From positions 3,874 to 67,873 of the forward strand of contig NZ_JASMWN010000024.1 in NCBI RefSeq assembly GCF_032595355.1: DNA of 64,000 bases, written 5' to 3'. Below, one piece after another: positions 34,042 to 42,462 of the stretch. The notes below the pieces were generated by a model. That model made no database searches. It saw nothing but the letters and a program-made list of their open reading frames with translations, and was not told where the DNA came from. Positions within the stretch are counted from its first letter, which is position 1, and the number at the start of each line of letters is the position of its first letter. This DNA is from Sedimentitalea todarodis. Lineage in GTDB: Bacteria > Pseudomonadota > Alphaproteobacteria > Rhodobacterales > Rhodobacteraceae. Made by a program: the position numbers and the translations under genes.

Positions 34042-34491
34042 ATGAGACTGCTCACACTCGCAACAGCACTATCATTCGGTCTCGCCGGTCAGGCATTTGC
34101 TGAACCCACACCCATAGACGTCAAAAAGACGAATGGCTGCGGGTGTTGCATTGCTTGGATGGATCATCTCGAGGAGAATGGATTTGCACCGACGGGACAA
34201 GACATGTTCGCAGGGCTTCTCGTCCGCTTCAAACTCGAAAACGGCATCCCGCAACGCATGGTGTCCTGTCATACCAGTCTGATCGACGGCTACGTAATCG
34301 AAGGCCATGTGCCTGCGGATGATATTCGGAGATTGCTCCGGGAAAGGCCCGACGCAGTCGGTCTCGCAGTGCCTGGCATGCCGCTTGGTTCCCCCGGCAT
34401 GGATCAAAGCCGCTGGCGTGAGGACTATGACGTTTTTCTCATCGAAAAAGACGGATCGACGGAAGTGTTTGCCAGCTATCCCGGCAATTGA
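34042..34491 (+). CDS. DUF411 metal-binding periplasmic protein, second copy
   Basis: This 149-residue exported protein has the signal peptide MRLLTLATALSFGLAGQAFA. The DUF411 core is complete: TNGCGCCIAWMDHL near residue 32, MVSCHTSLIDGYVIEGHVPA near residue 73, and VPGMPLGSPGM near residue 112. It begins 3 bp after the M23 gene and ends the Sco operon. It is clearly related to the copy at 4321-4767 but has a different leader type. Copper or other soft-metal binding is likely. Confidence 0.9.
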   Translation: MRLLTLATALSFGLAGQAFAEPTPIDVKKTNGCGCCIAWMDHLEENGFAPTGQDMFAGLLVRFKLENGIPQRMVSCHTSLIDGYVIEGHVPADDIRRLLRERPDAVGLAVPGMPLGSPGMDQSRWREDYDVFLIEKDGSTEVFASYPGN

Positions 34492-34570
34492 AGGCTGACA
34501 CCAATAAACCGGAAAAATCCAGTTACTCCCCCATCACCTTTGGGTCCCTGAGCAGCATAAAGGCCAGCGC

Positions 34571-35041
34571 ATGAAACACACGATAACTCTTGGGCTGGTA
34601 AGCACACTCAGTGCCGTTGTCGTGGATCAAGCGAGCAAAATGGCTGTCGTCGCAAACGCTTCTACACTGAGCTCCGGTGTTTCCGTCTTTCCTGGTTTCA
34701 ATCTAGTCTACCATCGCAATGATGGCGTGACTTTTGGTCTGTTAAATGGTGCGCCTTGGTGGGGGCTAGTATTACTGGCAACGGTTGTATGCCTATGGCT
34801 CGTAGTCCTGATGTTCAGAACGAAAGAAGAGGGCGAGGCCGTGGCCTATGGCCTGATCATTGGCGGAGCCTTGGGGAACGTTATTGATCGGATCAGAGTA
34901 GGCTCCGTCACCGATTTTCTGGACTTTTATGTTTGGGATCTGCATTGGCCAGCCTTCAACCTCGCAGACACAGCTATTTTTTGCGGCGTCGCCCTGCTGC
35001 TGACCTGGCCGGGGTTGAAGAAAACCCAGACCGAGCAATGA
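34571..35041 (+). CDS. lspA: Lipoprotein signal peptidase (LspA type), accessory copy
   Basis: This 156-residue membrane aspartic protease cleaves prolipoprotein signal peptides. It has VVVDQASKMAVV near residue 16, YHRNDGVTFGLLNG near residue 50, and both catalytic Asp regions (GGALGNVIDRIR, FNLADTAIF). The usual FNxGAAFG is replaced by HRNDGVTFG, shared with the second copy at 45585-46094 (VLNDGVSFG), so both belong to an accessory branch. It overlaps lnt by 4 bp. Similar genes (pbrC) occur in lead-resistance operons. Confidence 0.93.
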   Translation: MKHTITLGLVSTLSAVVVDQASKMAVVANASTLSSGVSVFPGFNLVYHRNDGVTFGLLNGAPWWGLVLLATVVCLWLVVLMFRTKEEGEAVAYGLIIGGALGNVIDRIRVGSVTDFLDFYVWDLHWPAFNLADTAIFCGVALLLTWPGLKKTQTEQ

Positions 35042-36615
35042 CAGAAACCGCCGGAGAGAAGGCCGCATTTCGGAAGGTCGCCCTTGTGCTTTCGCTAGCT
35101 CATGCCGCAGCAATTGTTTGTCTTGGTGCGCTGACCGTCCTGACCCTTCCGCCTTTCTCATATTTGATAATTGCTCCGGCGACCTACGGTGGCTTCTTTT
35201 TTATTTTGCGAGGGCTTCGCCCATTTCGCGCTGCGGTCACGGGTTGGACCTTTGGTCTGGGATATTTCGCCGGTGGGATCTTTTGGATCGCTGAAAGCTT
35301 TTTTGTGGATGCGGATCGCTTTAGTCTGCTTGCCATACCTGCAGTCGCTGGGTTGAGCGCGCTGCTTGCGTTCTTTCCCGCCCTGGCCTCTTTCGCGTTT
35401 GCTGTGCTGGCGCGGTCGCGATTGTCTGAAGGTCTGGCCGGCCCTCTGCTCTTTGCAACATGCTGGACCGCCGCCGAATGGTTGCGGGGACATGTCCTGA
35501 CGGGATTCCCCTGGAACCTGTCAAGTTATGCGCTCGTCGAATATGAGCCACTGCGGCAACCGGCGGCGTGGATTGGCAGTTACGGTCTCGGCTTTCTCTT
35601 TGTTTTTCTGGTTGTTCTGCCAACCCATCTGATTGCCAGTCGCAATAGTAGACGTCCGTGGGGCCTGGTCTTGGCGCTTGGAGTTGCCGCAAGCCTTTGG
35701 GGCGCGGGGCAAACCCGTCTCTGGCTTGGCATAGAAGAACCGACGAACATCACTGTGCGGATTGCTCAGGGAAACGTGCCGCAGCAGGACAAGTGGCGTC
35801 CGGAACTGCGAGAAGAAACTGTATCACGGTACATTGACTTGTCGAGCCAGGGTGACGTTCCTGACATCGTATTGTGGCCTGAAACAGCCTATCCGGGGTT
35901 TCTGGACGAGGTTGAAGAAGATCGTCAGAGGATCATGCGCGCACTCCCACAGACACGCATCTTCATGACCGGTGTGCCGGACCGGGTCGGGGTCGACGCT
36001 GACACCATCTACTTCAATACCGTCCAGGCATATGACCCCAAGGGGCGCAGCCTTGGTGGCTATGCGAAACACAAACTGGTTCCCTTCGGTGAGTATGTTC
36101 CGCTTCGAAAATGGCTACCGTTTGAGCGTCTGACCGAAAGTCTTGGGGATTTTACACCGGGCCCAGGGCCACGCACCTTAGCCTTGCCTGGAATACCTTT
36201 TGTTGGCGTTGCGATATGCTATGAGATCATTTTTCCGGGTCATGTGGTCGACGATGCCATTCGACCGGACTGGATATTCAATGCCACAAACGATGCATGG
36301 TTCGGAACATCGATCGGACCGGAGCAGCATCTGGCGGCCGCACGGATGCGCGCTGTCGAAGAAGGCTTGCCAGTGCTTCGGGCCGCAAACACCGGCATTT
36401 CCGCAGTCATTGATGCCAGAGGGCGCGTCTTGGCCCGCCTAGACCTTGAACATACTGGAGTCCTGGACGTGCCTCTGCCCCCTGCCCTGCCACGTACACT
36501 TTATGCGCGCTTCGGCGACTGGACGCTTTTGCCGCTGGTTTTGACATGTTGGTTTCTGGGTGTAGGCCTGCCTGCTATCGCAAAGAAGTTATTGGCCACT
36601 CGGAAAGGGGTCTGA
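35038..36615 (+). CDS. lnt: Apolipoprotein N-acyltransferase
   Basis: This protein of about 525 residues adds the third acyl chain to lipoproteins. It has six to seven N-terminal helices, then a nitrilase-like periplasmic domain with the catalytic residues: Glu in WPETAYPG, Lys in YAKHKLVPFGEYVP and Cys in VAICYEIIFPG. The ATG at 35038 overlaps the lspA stop. Pairing with lspA makes a self-contained lipoprotein maturation set, presumably additional to housekeeping copies. Confidence 0.94.
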   Translation: MTETAGEKAAFRKVALVLSLAHAAAIVCLGALTVLTLPPFSYLIIAPATYGGFFFILRGLRPFRAAVTGWTFGLGYFAGGIFWIAESFFVDADRFSLLAIPAVAGLSALLAFFPALASFAFAVLARSRLSEGLAGPLLFATCWTAAEWLRGHVLTGFPWNLSSYALVEYEPLRQPAAWIGSYGLGFLFVFLVVLPTHLIASRNSRRPWGLVLALGVAASLWGAGQTRLWLGIEEPTNITVRIAQGNVPQQDKWRPELREETVSRYIDLSSQGDVPDIVLWPETAYPGFLDEVEEDRQRIMRALPQTRIFMTGVPDRVGVDADTIYFNTVQAYDPKGRSLGGYAKHKLVPFGEYVPLRKWLPFERLTESLGDFTPGPGPRTLALPGIPFVGVAICYEIIFPGHVVDDAIRPDWIFNATNDAWFGTSIGPEQHLAAARMRAVEEGLPVLRAANTGISAVIDARGRVLARLDLEHTGVLDVPLPPALPRTLYARFGDWTLLPLVLTCWFLGVGLPAIAKKLLATRKGV

Positions 36616-36616
36616 C

Positions 36617-36784
36617 GTGATTGTAATCATTATGACATTAATCGGGGCGTTCTGGGGCGCATACCTTGCAAAAAAACGTAAAGGCAATCGACTTGACATC
36701 GCTCAACATGCTGCGAGTTCTGCCATTCTGTTTTGTTTGATCGGATTGTTTGCCACGATCCTGATCGCCCGGATTCTTGGATAG
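36617..36784 (+). CDS. Small two-helix membrane protein
   Basis: A GTG one base after the lnt stop opens a 55-residue frame: VIVIIMTLIGAFWGAYLA, a basic KKRKGN loop, DIAQHAASS, and a second helix (AILFCLIGLFATILIARIL). The proximity and membrane pattern support a real gene. Function unknown. The 159 bp between it and the mntR stop shows no clear feature. Confidence 0.65.
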   Translation: MIVIIMTLIGAFWGAYLAKKRKGNRLDIAQHAASSAILFCLIGLFATILIARILG

Positions 36785-36943
36785 TCTGGTTGTTGGGCGG
36801 CGTTGTGGGTAATTCAACCGGCTGTCCGGTTCGAGCGATCGAGTCCCCTTCGATGCTCGCTATGGTTCTCGTGATGGCGATACCCGTCCTGCAACTTTAC
36901 TGAACACCAATGGTCGACGGCTCAGCCCATTTTTGGACCAGGA

Positions 36944-37405
36944 TCAATCGGATCCCTTGATATGGTTTTCGAAAGCTATCAACGTTGCTTCGCTGACGTG
37001 ATGTTCGATGCCTTCGGCATCACGCTCGGCCGTTACTTCGTCAATCCCGAGGCTTTGCAGAAATGCGACCACGATCCTGTGGCGCCGGCGGCAGGCCTCA
37101 GCGAGAGCCTGGCCTCTTTCGGTCAGGAAAACCGAGCGATATTTTTCACGGCGCACCAGCCCTGCTTGCTTCAGGCGCGAGATGTTCTTGGTCACCGTCG
37201 GTGCTTTGACCCCCAACCGTTCGGCAATGTCGACCGGTCGCGCCTCCCCATGGGCTTCAATCAACTCCGCGATCAGCTCCACATAATCTTCCGCCATCTC
37301 GCTTTCATGCGCATTGCGCACATGCGCGAACCCGTCGGCCTGGGCTTCGGGATCGCGGGAATCAGGCATGAAATCTTCACGCGACTGTGATGCACCGGGC
37401 GACAT
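36944..37405 (-). CDS. mntR: MntR-type (DtxR family) manganese-responsive repressor
   Basis: This protein of about 153 residues matches the E. coli MntR branch: EMAEDYVELIAELIEAHGEA, the winged helix VDIAERLGVKAPTVTKNISR, VFLTERGQALAEACRRRHRI, and the metal-site region AEGIEHHVSEATLIAFENHI. There is no SH3 domain. I chose the ATG at 37403-37405; the frame to 37495 would read through the operator. An ATG at 37369 is also possible. It is divergent from the peroxidase-ABC operon and should repress it when Mn(II) is sufficient, by way of the palindrome at 37461-37480. Confidence 0.9.
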   Translation of the reverse strand: MSPGASQSREDFMPDSRDPEAQADGFAHVRNAHESEMAEDYVELIAELIEAHGEARPVDIAERLGVKAPTVTKNISRLKQAGLVRREKYRSVFLTERGQALAEACRRRHRIVVAFLQSLGIDEVTAERDAEGIEHHVSEATLIAFENHIKGSD

Positions 37406-37460
37406 GACAGGACTTTGCCTGAAGGTTGATGGATTGACAACAAGTTGGCTTTGGGTAGAT

Positions 37461-37480
37461 AAGTTAGACGCGTCTAACTT
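37461..37480. promoter_or_regulatory. Perfect 20-bp palindrome, probable MntR operator
   Basis: AAGTTAGACGCGTCTAACTT is a perfect palindrome. It lies at the end of a plausible promoter for the peroxidase operon (TTGACA at 37434-37439, TAGATA at 37456-37461, 16-bp spacing), so a bound repressor would block the transcription start. The next gene begins at 37498. Confidence 0.85.
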
Positions 37481-37497
37481 TTTGAGAGGAGCCATCT

Positions 37498-39378
37498 GTG
37501 ATCCAGCACGTCCTGCGCGTGATCCTGTTCGTGATTGTCACCTCTTTGGCGGTGACGGGTCCGTCCTTTGCAACACCAGCCAAGGAAGCCCCCTGGCTGC
37601 CCGAAGCGGCAGCCTATCGGTTGACGCTGTTTCTGGGCAATCTCGCGCCGGTCCCGTGGGATAAGGTGGAGCAAGCCTGGTCCGAGCCCTATCATGGCTC
37701 GGAGTATCGCCTCGGAGCACTTGCCTGGTTGGACCGAGAAAGCGCCGTTGATGTCGGTGACTTGACCGACGCTATCGGCTGGCAGGATCGGCATGCCGTT
37801 CATGTGGCAGCCACCCGCCTCATTGCGCTGAGAATCGAAGAAGAGCTGGACGCGGCCACTGCTGCAGACAACCCGGCGGTATCGCAACGGGCAGTGGCAA
37901 CTGCCAAGGAGCTCTACCGCGCGTTCGCTGACCATATCAAAGCCGCGGACCCTGATGCGGCCCGGACATTGGGTCGGGCGTGGTTGGAACTCAACAATGC
38001 CACAGGCTCGGCGGGCGTGCTCGGTGCCGGTGCCAAGGAACAGGATAGCGACGCAATGACCACCGCGCGCGCGGTGATTTCAGCCTACCTGGCAGAAAAC
38101 TACCTCGTTGCGGATCTTACCTTGCGCCAGACGCTGAATGCGGTGCCGGAGACGATCGCCCGAACCGGGCAGCCGGTTGAATTGCCCGCCGCCCTGCCCC
38201 CCGGCTCAGACATCTTCGATCAGGACCCCCTGCCACTTCTCGTACTCAATTTCGAAGAACAAGGGATCGACGAAACCGACCTGCCGCTGATCGCCTACGG
38301 CGATATGCTGTTCGACAGTGCCGAGATCTTCGGCGGCCCGGCCCGCGATCTGGGCATCGCCTGTTCGACCTGTCACAACCGCTCGGACATCAATCAACGG
38401 TTTTTCATCCCCGGTGCCAGTCACCAGCCTGGTGCGGTCGACGTGGACGGCGCTTTCTTCAACCCGATGTTCAACGACCGCCGCGACGATCCGATCGATA
38501 TTCCAAGCCTGCGCGGGCTGCGGTTTACCGGGCCGTACGGCCGCGATGGCCGGTTTGCGTCGCTGCGGGATTTCTCGCGCAACGTGATCGTCAACGAATT
38601 CGCTGGCGCAGAGCCCACACCTTTCATGCTGGACGCGCTGGTCGCCTACATGACCGAGTTCGACTTTCTGCCCAATTCCATGCTGACCGGCGATGGCCAG
38701 TTGACGGACAAGGCGCCGGATGCGGCGCGGCGTGGTGAAGAGGTATTCAACCGCCCCTTTGCGGGGATGGGCAACCAATCCTGTGCCAGCTGCCATACGC
38801 CATCCGGCAACTTTCTTGATCGCAAATCCCATCACATCGGATCGGTGGCGGCGGCTTACCAAGGGTCACATGCGGGCGCCCTCGACACGCCAACATTGCT
38901 TGGCACCGTCTACACGGCACCATATTTCCATGACGGCTCTCTGCCGACGCTGGCAAGCGTGGTGGATTGGTTCGACGAGACAAAGAACCTTGGCCTGACC
39001 GATGCCGAGCGCTCGGACTTGACCGCCTATCTGGAAACGGTCGGCGCAGCGGATGCGCCCTATGAGGCATTCGATACCGCGAACACGCCCTTCCGATTGG
39101 CTTTCGCAGAACTCACCACCTTTGCCTCGACGCTCGACACGCTTCTGCCAAAACGGGATGCGCAACATATCCTGCTCCTGACCGATACAGTTGCCGCCGA
39201 TCTGGCCGCCGATGCAGGCACGATGGCCAATCTTTCGTCGCGGCCCGAGGTCTACGCGCTGGCCGAGCGCTTGGCAGAGGTCGGCGCAGCCGTTCGGGCA
39301 GAGGACTGGGCGGCCGCGGAAACGAGTTGGAGTCTGTTCAAGACGGATGCCGCGGCCATTGAAGATAAGGCGTTTTGA
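37498..39378 (+). CDS. Dihaem cytochrome c peroxidase/MauG-like protein with N-terminal extension
   Basis: This 626-residue exported protein starts at a GTG after GAGAGGAGC, with a signal peptide ending near SFA. About 200 residues of helical sequence of unknown fold precede a dihaem domain with CSTCH (C289) and CASCH (C429). The first is followed by an FIPGASHQPGAVDVDG loop and GPYGRDGRF, the second by an FHDGSLPTLASVVDWF segment. MauG-like proteins use two c-type haems for peroxide-driven oxidation. As first gene of an MntR-controlled operon with an ABC transporter it may process the imported metal complex. Confidence 0.88.
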   Translation: MIQHVLRVILFVIVTSLAVTGPSFATPAKEAPWLPEAAAYRLTLFLGNLAPVPWDKVEQAWSEPYHGSEYRLGALAWLDRESAVDVGDLTDAIGWQDRHAVHVAATRLIALRIEEELDAATAADNPAVSQRAVATAKELYRAFADHIKAADPDAARTLGRAWLELNNATGSAGVLGAGAKEQDSDAMTTARAVISAYLAENYLVADLTLRQTLNAVPETIARTGQPVELPAALPPGSDIFDQDPLPLLVLNFEEQGIDETDLPLIAYGDMLFDSAEIFGGPARDLGIACSTCHNRSDINQRFFIPGASHQPGAVDVDGAFFNPMFNDRRDDPIDIPSLRGLRFTGPYGRDGRFASLRDFSRNVIVNEFAGAEPTPFMLDALVAYMTEFDFLPNSMLTGDGQLTDKAPDAARRGEEVFNRPFAGMGNQSCASCHTPSGNFLDRKSHHIGSVAAAYQGSHAGALDTPTLLGTVYTAPYFHDGSLPTLASVVDWFDETKNLGLTDAERSDLTAYLETVGAADAPYEAFDTANTPFRLAFAELTTFASTLDTLLPKRDAQHILLLTDTVAADLAADAGTMANLSSRPEVYALAERLAEVGAAVRAEDWAAAETSWSLFKTDAAAIEDKAF

Positions 39379-40250
39379 TGATGCCTCGCTTGAATCGCCG
39401 TCACCTTCTTATTCTCGCAGCGGCCGGTCTTGCCTCGCAGCCGATGTCTGCTCTGGCGCAGTCTGGCCCGTTGCGCCTGGCCTTCATACCGCAGGAGAAC
39501 CCCGACAAGCTTCTGGGGGATATCGAGGCGATCACCGCCTGGCTGTCGTCTGAAATCGGAATGCCGGTCGAGGGGTTCGTGACCATTGACCATGCCGCCG
39601 CAGTCGAGGCGCTGCGCAATGGGGATGCCGATATTTCCTTTATGGGTGCCCTACCCTTCGTTCTGGCCGAAAGGGAAATCGGTGCCATCCCGCTCTTGTC
39701 AGAGGTCTACCGCGATGCGCCCAGTTATACGGGCCGAGTCTTTGTGCGCCGTGACAGCGGCTTCAAGACGCTGGCCGATCTGGAAGGTCGCGACATCGCC
39801 TTTGCCGACCCGATTTCGGAATCGGGATACATGTACCCCCTGGCCGAGTTTGAGCGCGCAGGCTTAGTATCCAGCCCGGATGCGGCAGAGGACTTCTTTG
39901 GCCGCATTTTCTTTGCCGGTGGCTACCAGCAGGCGATGCAGGCGATGGCGGAAGGCTTGGTTGATGCCGCTGGGGCAAGCCAATACGCTGACCTTCTTCT
40001 CACCCCTGAGCAGCAATCTCAGGTCACGTGGATCGCGGAAAGCGATGCCATTCCAAGCCACGTCGTCATCGCACGCCCCGAACTGGACGCGGAGCTTCGC
40101 GAGAACTTCGTTGCCGCGATGATGAAGCTCAACATGCCAGAACACCGCGACAAACTCCGCTATCTCTACGGCCCGGATGGCTATGTCGAAGCCGACCCTT
40201 CGGGGTTCGACGGTGTGCGGACCATGGCGCAGCGCTTCGGATTGCTATGA
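39378..40250 (+). CDS. PhnD-like ABC transporter substrate-binding protein
   Basis: This 290-residue exported protein starts at an ATG overlapping the peroxidase stop (TGATG). It has a Tat-like leader (LNRRHLLILAAAGLASQPMS) and the PhnD/phosphonate-binding fold: LRLAFIPQENPDKLLGDIEA, ADISFMGALPFVLAE, GRDIAFADPISESGYMYPLA and SDAIPSHVVIARPEL. The fold usually binds phosphonate, phosphite or phosphate. Control by MntR suggests a different ligand here, perhaps a metal or metal complex. It is coupled to the ATPase gene by a 4-bp overlap. Confidence 0.9.
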   Translation: MMPRLNRRHLLILAAAGLASQPMSALAQSGPLRLAFIPQENPDKLLGDIEAITAWLSSEIGMPVEGFVTIDHAAAVEALRNGDADISFMGALPFVLAEREIGAIPLLSEVYRDAPSYTGRVFVRRDSGFKTLADLEGRDIAFADPISESGYMYPLAEFERAGLVSSPDAAEDFFGRIFFAGGYQQAMQAMAEGLVDAAGASQYADLLLTPEQQSQVTWIAESDAIPSHVVIARPELDAELRENFVAAMMKLNMPEHRDKLRYLYGPDGYVEADPSGFDGVRTMAQRFGLL

Positions 40251-41032
40251 TGCAAGACGCCATTCACATCGACGATCTGAGCTTTGGCCATCACGGTGCT
40301 GAGCAGCGCGCCATCGATCAAATATCCCTGAACATTGCGGCCGGAGATTGCGTTGCCCTTCTTGGTCCTTCCGGAGCCGGAAAGACCACACTTTTGACGT
40401 TGCTGGACGGACGGCTGCGCGATTGGCAGGGGCGGGTCTCAGTCCTTGGCACGCCATTCGAACCCACCCGCGCCCTGCCCTTGGCAAAGCGCGCTGATAC
40501 CGGGTTCATCTTTCAGGAGTTTGCGCTTGTCGAACGATCGACAGTGATGCGCAACGTATTGAACGGCAGGCTGGGCCGGATGCCCAGCTGGCGCGCGCTG
40601 CTCGGCAACGTGTCGAAGTCTGACATGGACATAGCCCGATCGACACTCTCCGATTGCGGCATCGCGGACCTCGCAGACCGGCGCGTGGACTCGCTCAGCG
40701 GCGGCCAGCGGCAGCGGGTGGCAATTGCCCGTTGTCTCGCACAAGAGCCTAAGCTGATCTTCGCGGACGAGCCGGTCAGCAACCTTGATCCGTCCAGAGC
40801 AGCGGACATCCTGACGCTTCTCACCAGCGCCGCCCAGGCACGCGGGGCAACGACTGTGTTCTCGTCGCATCAACCGGAACTGGCACGGCGTTTTGCCGAC
40901 CGTATCATCGGAATGCGCAACGGTCGGATCGTCTTTGATGTCGCGACGCGCGATTTGACCGATGACGCGACGGCGGCGCTCTATGATGATACAGACCCGG
41001 CATCCGGCGCACGGCTCAAGGTCGTAAGCTGA
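40247..41032 (+). CDS. PhnC-like ABC transporter ATPase
   Basis: This 261-residue ATPase has Walker A LLGPSGAGKTTL near residue 41, a Q-loop in GFIFQEFALVERS, the signature LSGGQRQRVAIARCLAQ, Walker B LIFADEPVSNLDP and the switch His in VFSSHQPELA. It energises import through the PhnE-like permease. It overlaps both neighbours (4 bp with the binding protein, 1 bp with the permease), so the transporter is made as a unit. No C-P lyase or phosphonatase gene lies nearby. Confidence 0.92.
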   Translation: MMQDAIHIDDLSFGHHGAEQRAIDQISLNIAAGDCVALLGPSGAGKTTLLTLLDGRLRDWQGRVSVLGTPFEPTRALPLAKRADTGFIFQEFALVERSTVMRNVLNGRLGRMPSWRALLGNVSKSDMDIARSTLSDCGIADLADRRVDSLSGGQRQRVAIARCLAQEPKLIFADEPVSNLDPSRAADILTLLTSAAQARGATTVFSSHQPELARRFADRIIGMRNGRIVFDVATRDLTDDATAALYDDTDPASGARLKVVS

Positions 41033-41790
41033 TGCGGTCGCGCGATCTGGGCGGGTTCTGGGCCGGGCTGTTGGTTGCCGGTGTGGTGCTGTGGTCGCTG
41101 ATCACCACCGATGTCGAACTGTCCCGACTACTGTCTGCAGGCCCTCGCATTGCCGATTTCCTTGGCCGCATGTTCCCGCCGGATCCGACCATTATGGACG
41201 AGATCTGGAAGGGGAGCGCCGAGACGCTGCGGATCGCGATCCTCGGCACTCTCGGTGCCGTGTTCTTTTCCGTTCCGCTTGGTATTCTCGCCTCAGAGAC
41301 GATGGTGTCCGCAGCGGTGCACCGACCTGTCCGCACCGTTCTGGCATTTATCCGCGCGATCCCGCTGATCCTGGTGGCGATGTTGATGGTGGGCGCGGTT
41401 GGGCTGGGGCCATTGCCCGGCATCATCGCGGTGGCGTTCCACGCGACAGGCATGCTGGCCAAATTCTACGCCGAAGCGATTGATGGTGTATCTCGCGCCC
41501 CGATTGCCGCTTTGGAAAGTGCCGGAGCCGGGCCATTGTTGCGTTTGCGCTATGCGATCTGGCCGCAAATGGCCCCGGTCGTGGCCCGCGACACGATCTT
41601 TCGGTTCGAGTTGAACCTGCGCGAGTCGCTGATCCTTGGCATCGTCGGGGCAGGTGGAATCGGGTTCTACATTCAGACCTATGTGCGCTCGTTCCAATAC
41701 GATAAGGCGGCGAGCGTGACGATTGCCGTGGTCATCATGGTGATCGCCATTGAAGGGATCAATGTTGCGCTTCGCCGCCGATTTGCCTGA
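41032..41790 (+). CDS. PhnE-like ABC transporter permease
   Basis: This 252-residue inner-membrane protein has about six helices. It has the binding-protein-dependent transport signature with the EAA-type loop (EAIDGVSRAPIAALESAGAG) and the C-terminal RESLILGIVGAGGIGFYI typical of PhnE. It forms the membrane channel with the adjacent ATPase. Translation overlaps the ATPase stop (TGATG). It is the last gene of the MntR-linked operon and is convergent with an L,D-transpeptidase. Confidence 0.92.
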   Translation: MRSRDLGGFWAGLLVAGVVLWSLITTDVELSRLLSAGPRIADFLGRMFPPDPTIMDEIWKGSAETLRIAILGTLGAVFFSVPLGILASETMVSAAVHRPVRTVLAFIRAIPLILVAMLMVGAVGLGPLPGIIAVAFHATGMLAKFYAEAIDGVSRAPIAALESAGAGPLLRLRYAIWPQMAPVVARDTIFRFELNLRESLILGIVGAGGIGFYIQTYVRSFQYDKAASVTIAVVIMVIAIEGINVALRRRFA

Positions 41791-41822
41791 TCTGGTTGAG
41801 CTTCAGTGAGTCTCAGAAGCTG

Positions 41823-42335
41823 CTAGGCATAAATCTCGATGGGTGTCCCATCGCGCACCATTGCGTAGACCTCTTCGACCTGCCGGTCGGTGACCGAGAT
41901 ACATCCAGCCGTCCAGTCCCGCTTGTCCATTGGATCGATACCCTTTCGGGGGCCTCCATGGATGAAGATATCACCGCCGGGCGACTTGCCCTGCGCTGCA
42001 GCAAAGGCGATGTCCGCCTCGTTCGGGTAGGAGATGCCGACAGACAGATGAAACAGGCTGTCCGGATTGCGTCGATCGATGGTGTACGCACCTTCAGGCG
42101 TGCGTCCATCGCCCTCGAATTGCTTGTGTCCTTCCGGCGCGAAGCCAAGGCCGACAGGGTACGTTTTGAGCACTCCGTCCGCGCCATCGAGCACCAGCAG
42201 CCTCTCCGACTTGTATAGGCGCACCCGCGTCACTTCTGGCCCTGTGTAAGAGCGGAACTTGCTTGCGCATCCCGAGAGAAAGGCCGCCACGCCACCCAAG
42301 AGAAAAAAACGTCTCGGAAGTCTGTCAATCATCAC
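41823..42335 (-). CDS. L,D-transpeptidase (YkuD family), lipoprotein
   Basis: This 170-residue protein has an N-terminal lipobox (FFLLGGVAAFLSGCAS), so it is probably anchored by lipid, unlike the other four copies. The YkuD domain has YPVGLGFAPEGHKQFEGDGR, TPEGAYTIDRRNPDS, IFIHGGPR and DWTAGCISVTDRQVEEVY with the catalytic Cys. It is closer to the ErfK/YafK-like branch than to the other paralogues. Its maturation would need LspA and Lnt, both encoded in this window. No MerR-type promoter was found upstream. Confidence 0.92.
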   Translation of the reverse strand: MMIDRLPRRFFLLGGVAAFLSGCASKFRSYTGPEVTRVRLYKSERLLVLDGADGVLKTYPVGLGFAPEGHKQFEGDGRTPEGAYTIDRRNPDSLFHLSVGISYPNEADIAFAAAQGKSPGGDIFIHGGPRKGIDPMDKRDWTAGCISVTDRQVEEVYAMVRDGTPIEIYA

Positions 42336-42462
42336 TGCTCGATGCCCCTTTTTCGGACTAATTGATTAAGGCAAGAATATTAAGAAGTTGATTTTGGATC
42401 AACCGTTGCCAGCGAGCGAAAGACTTTCCAACTGCTGCGGGCGTGCATGAATGTCAACAAGC

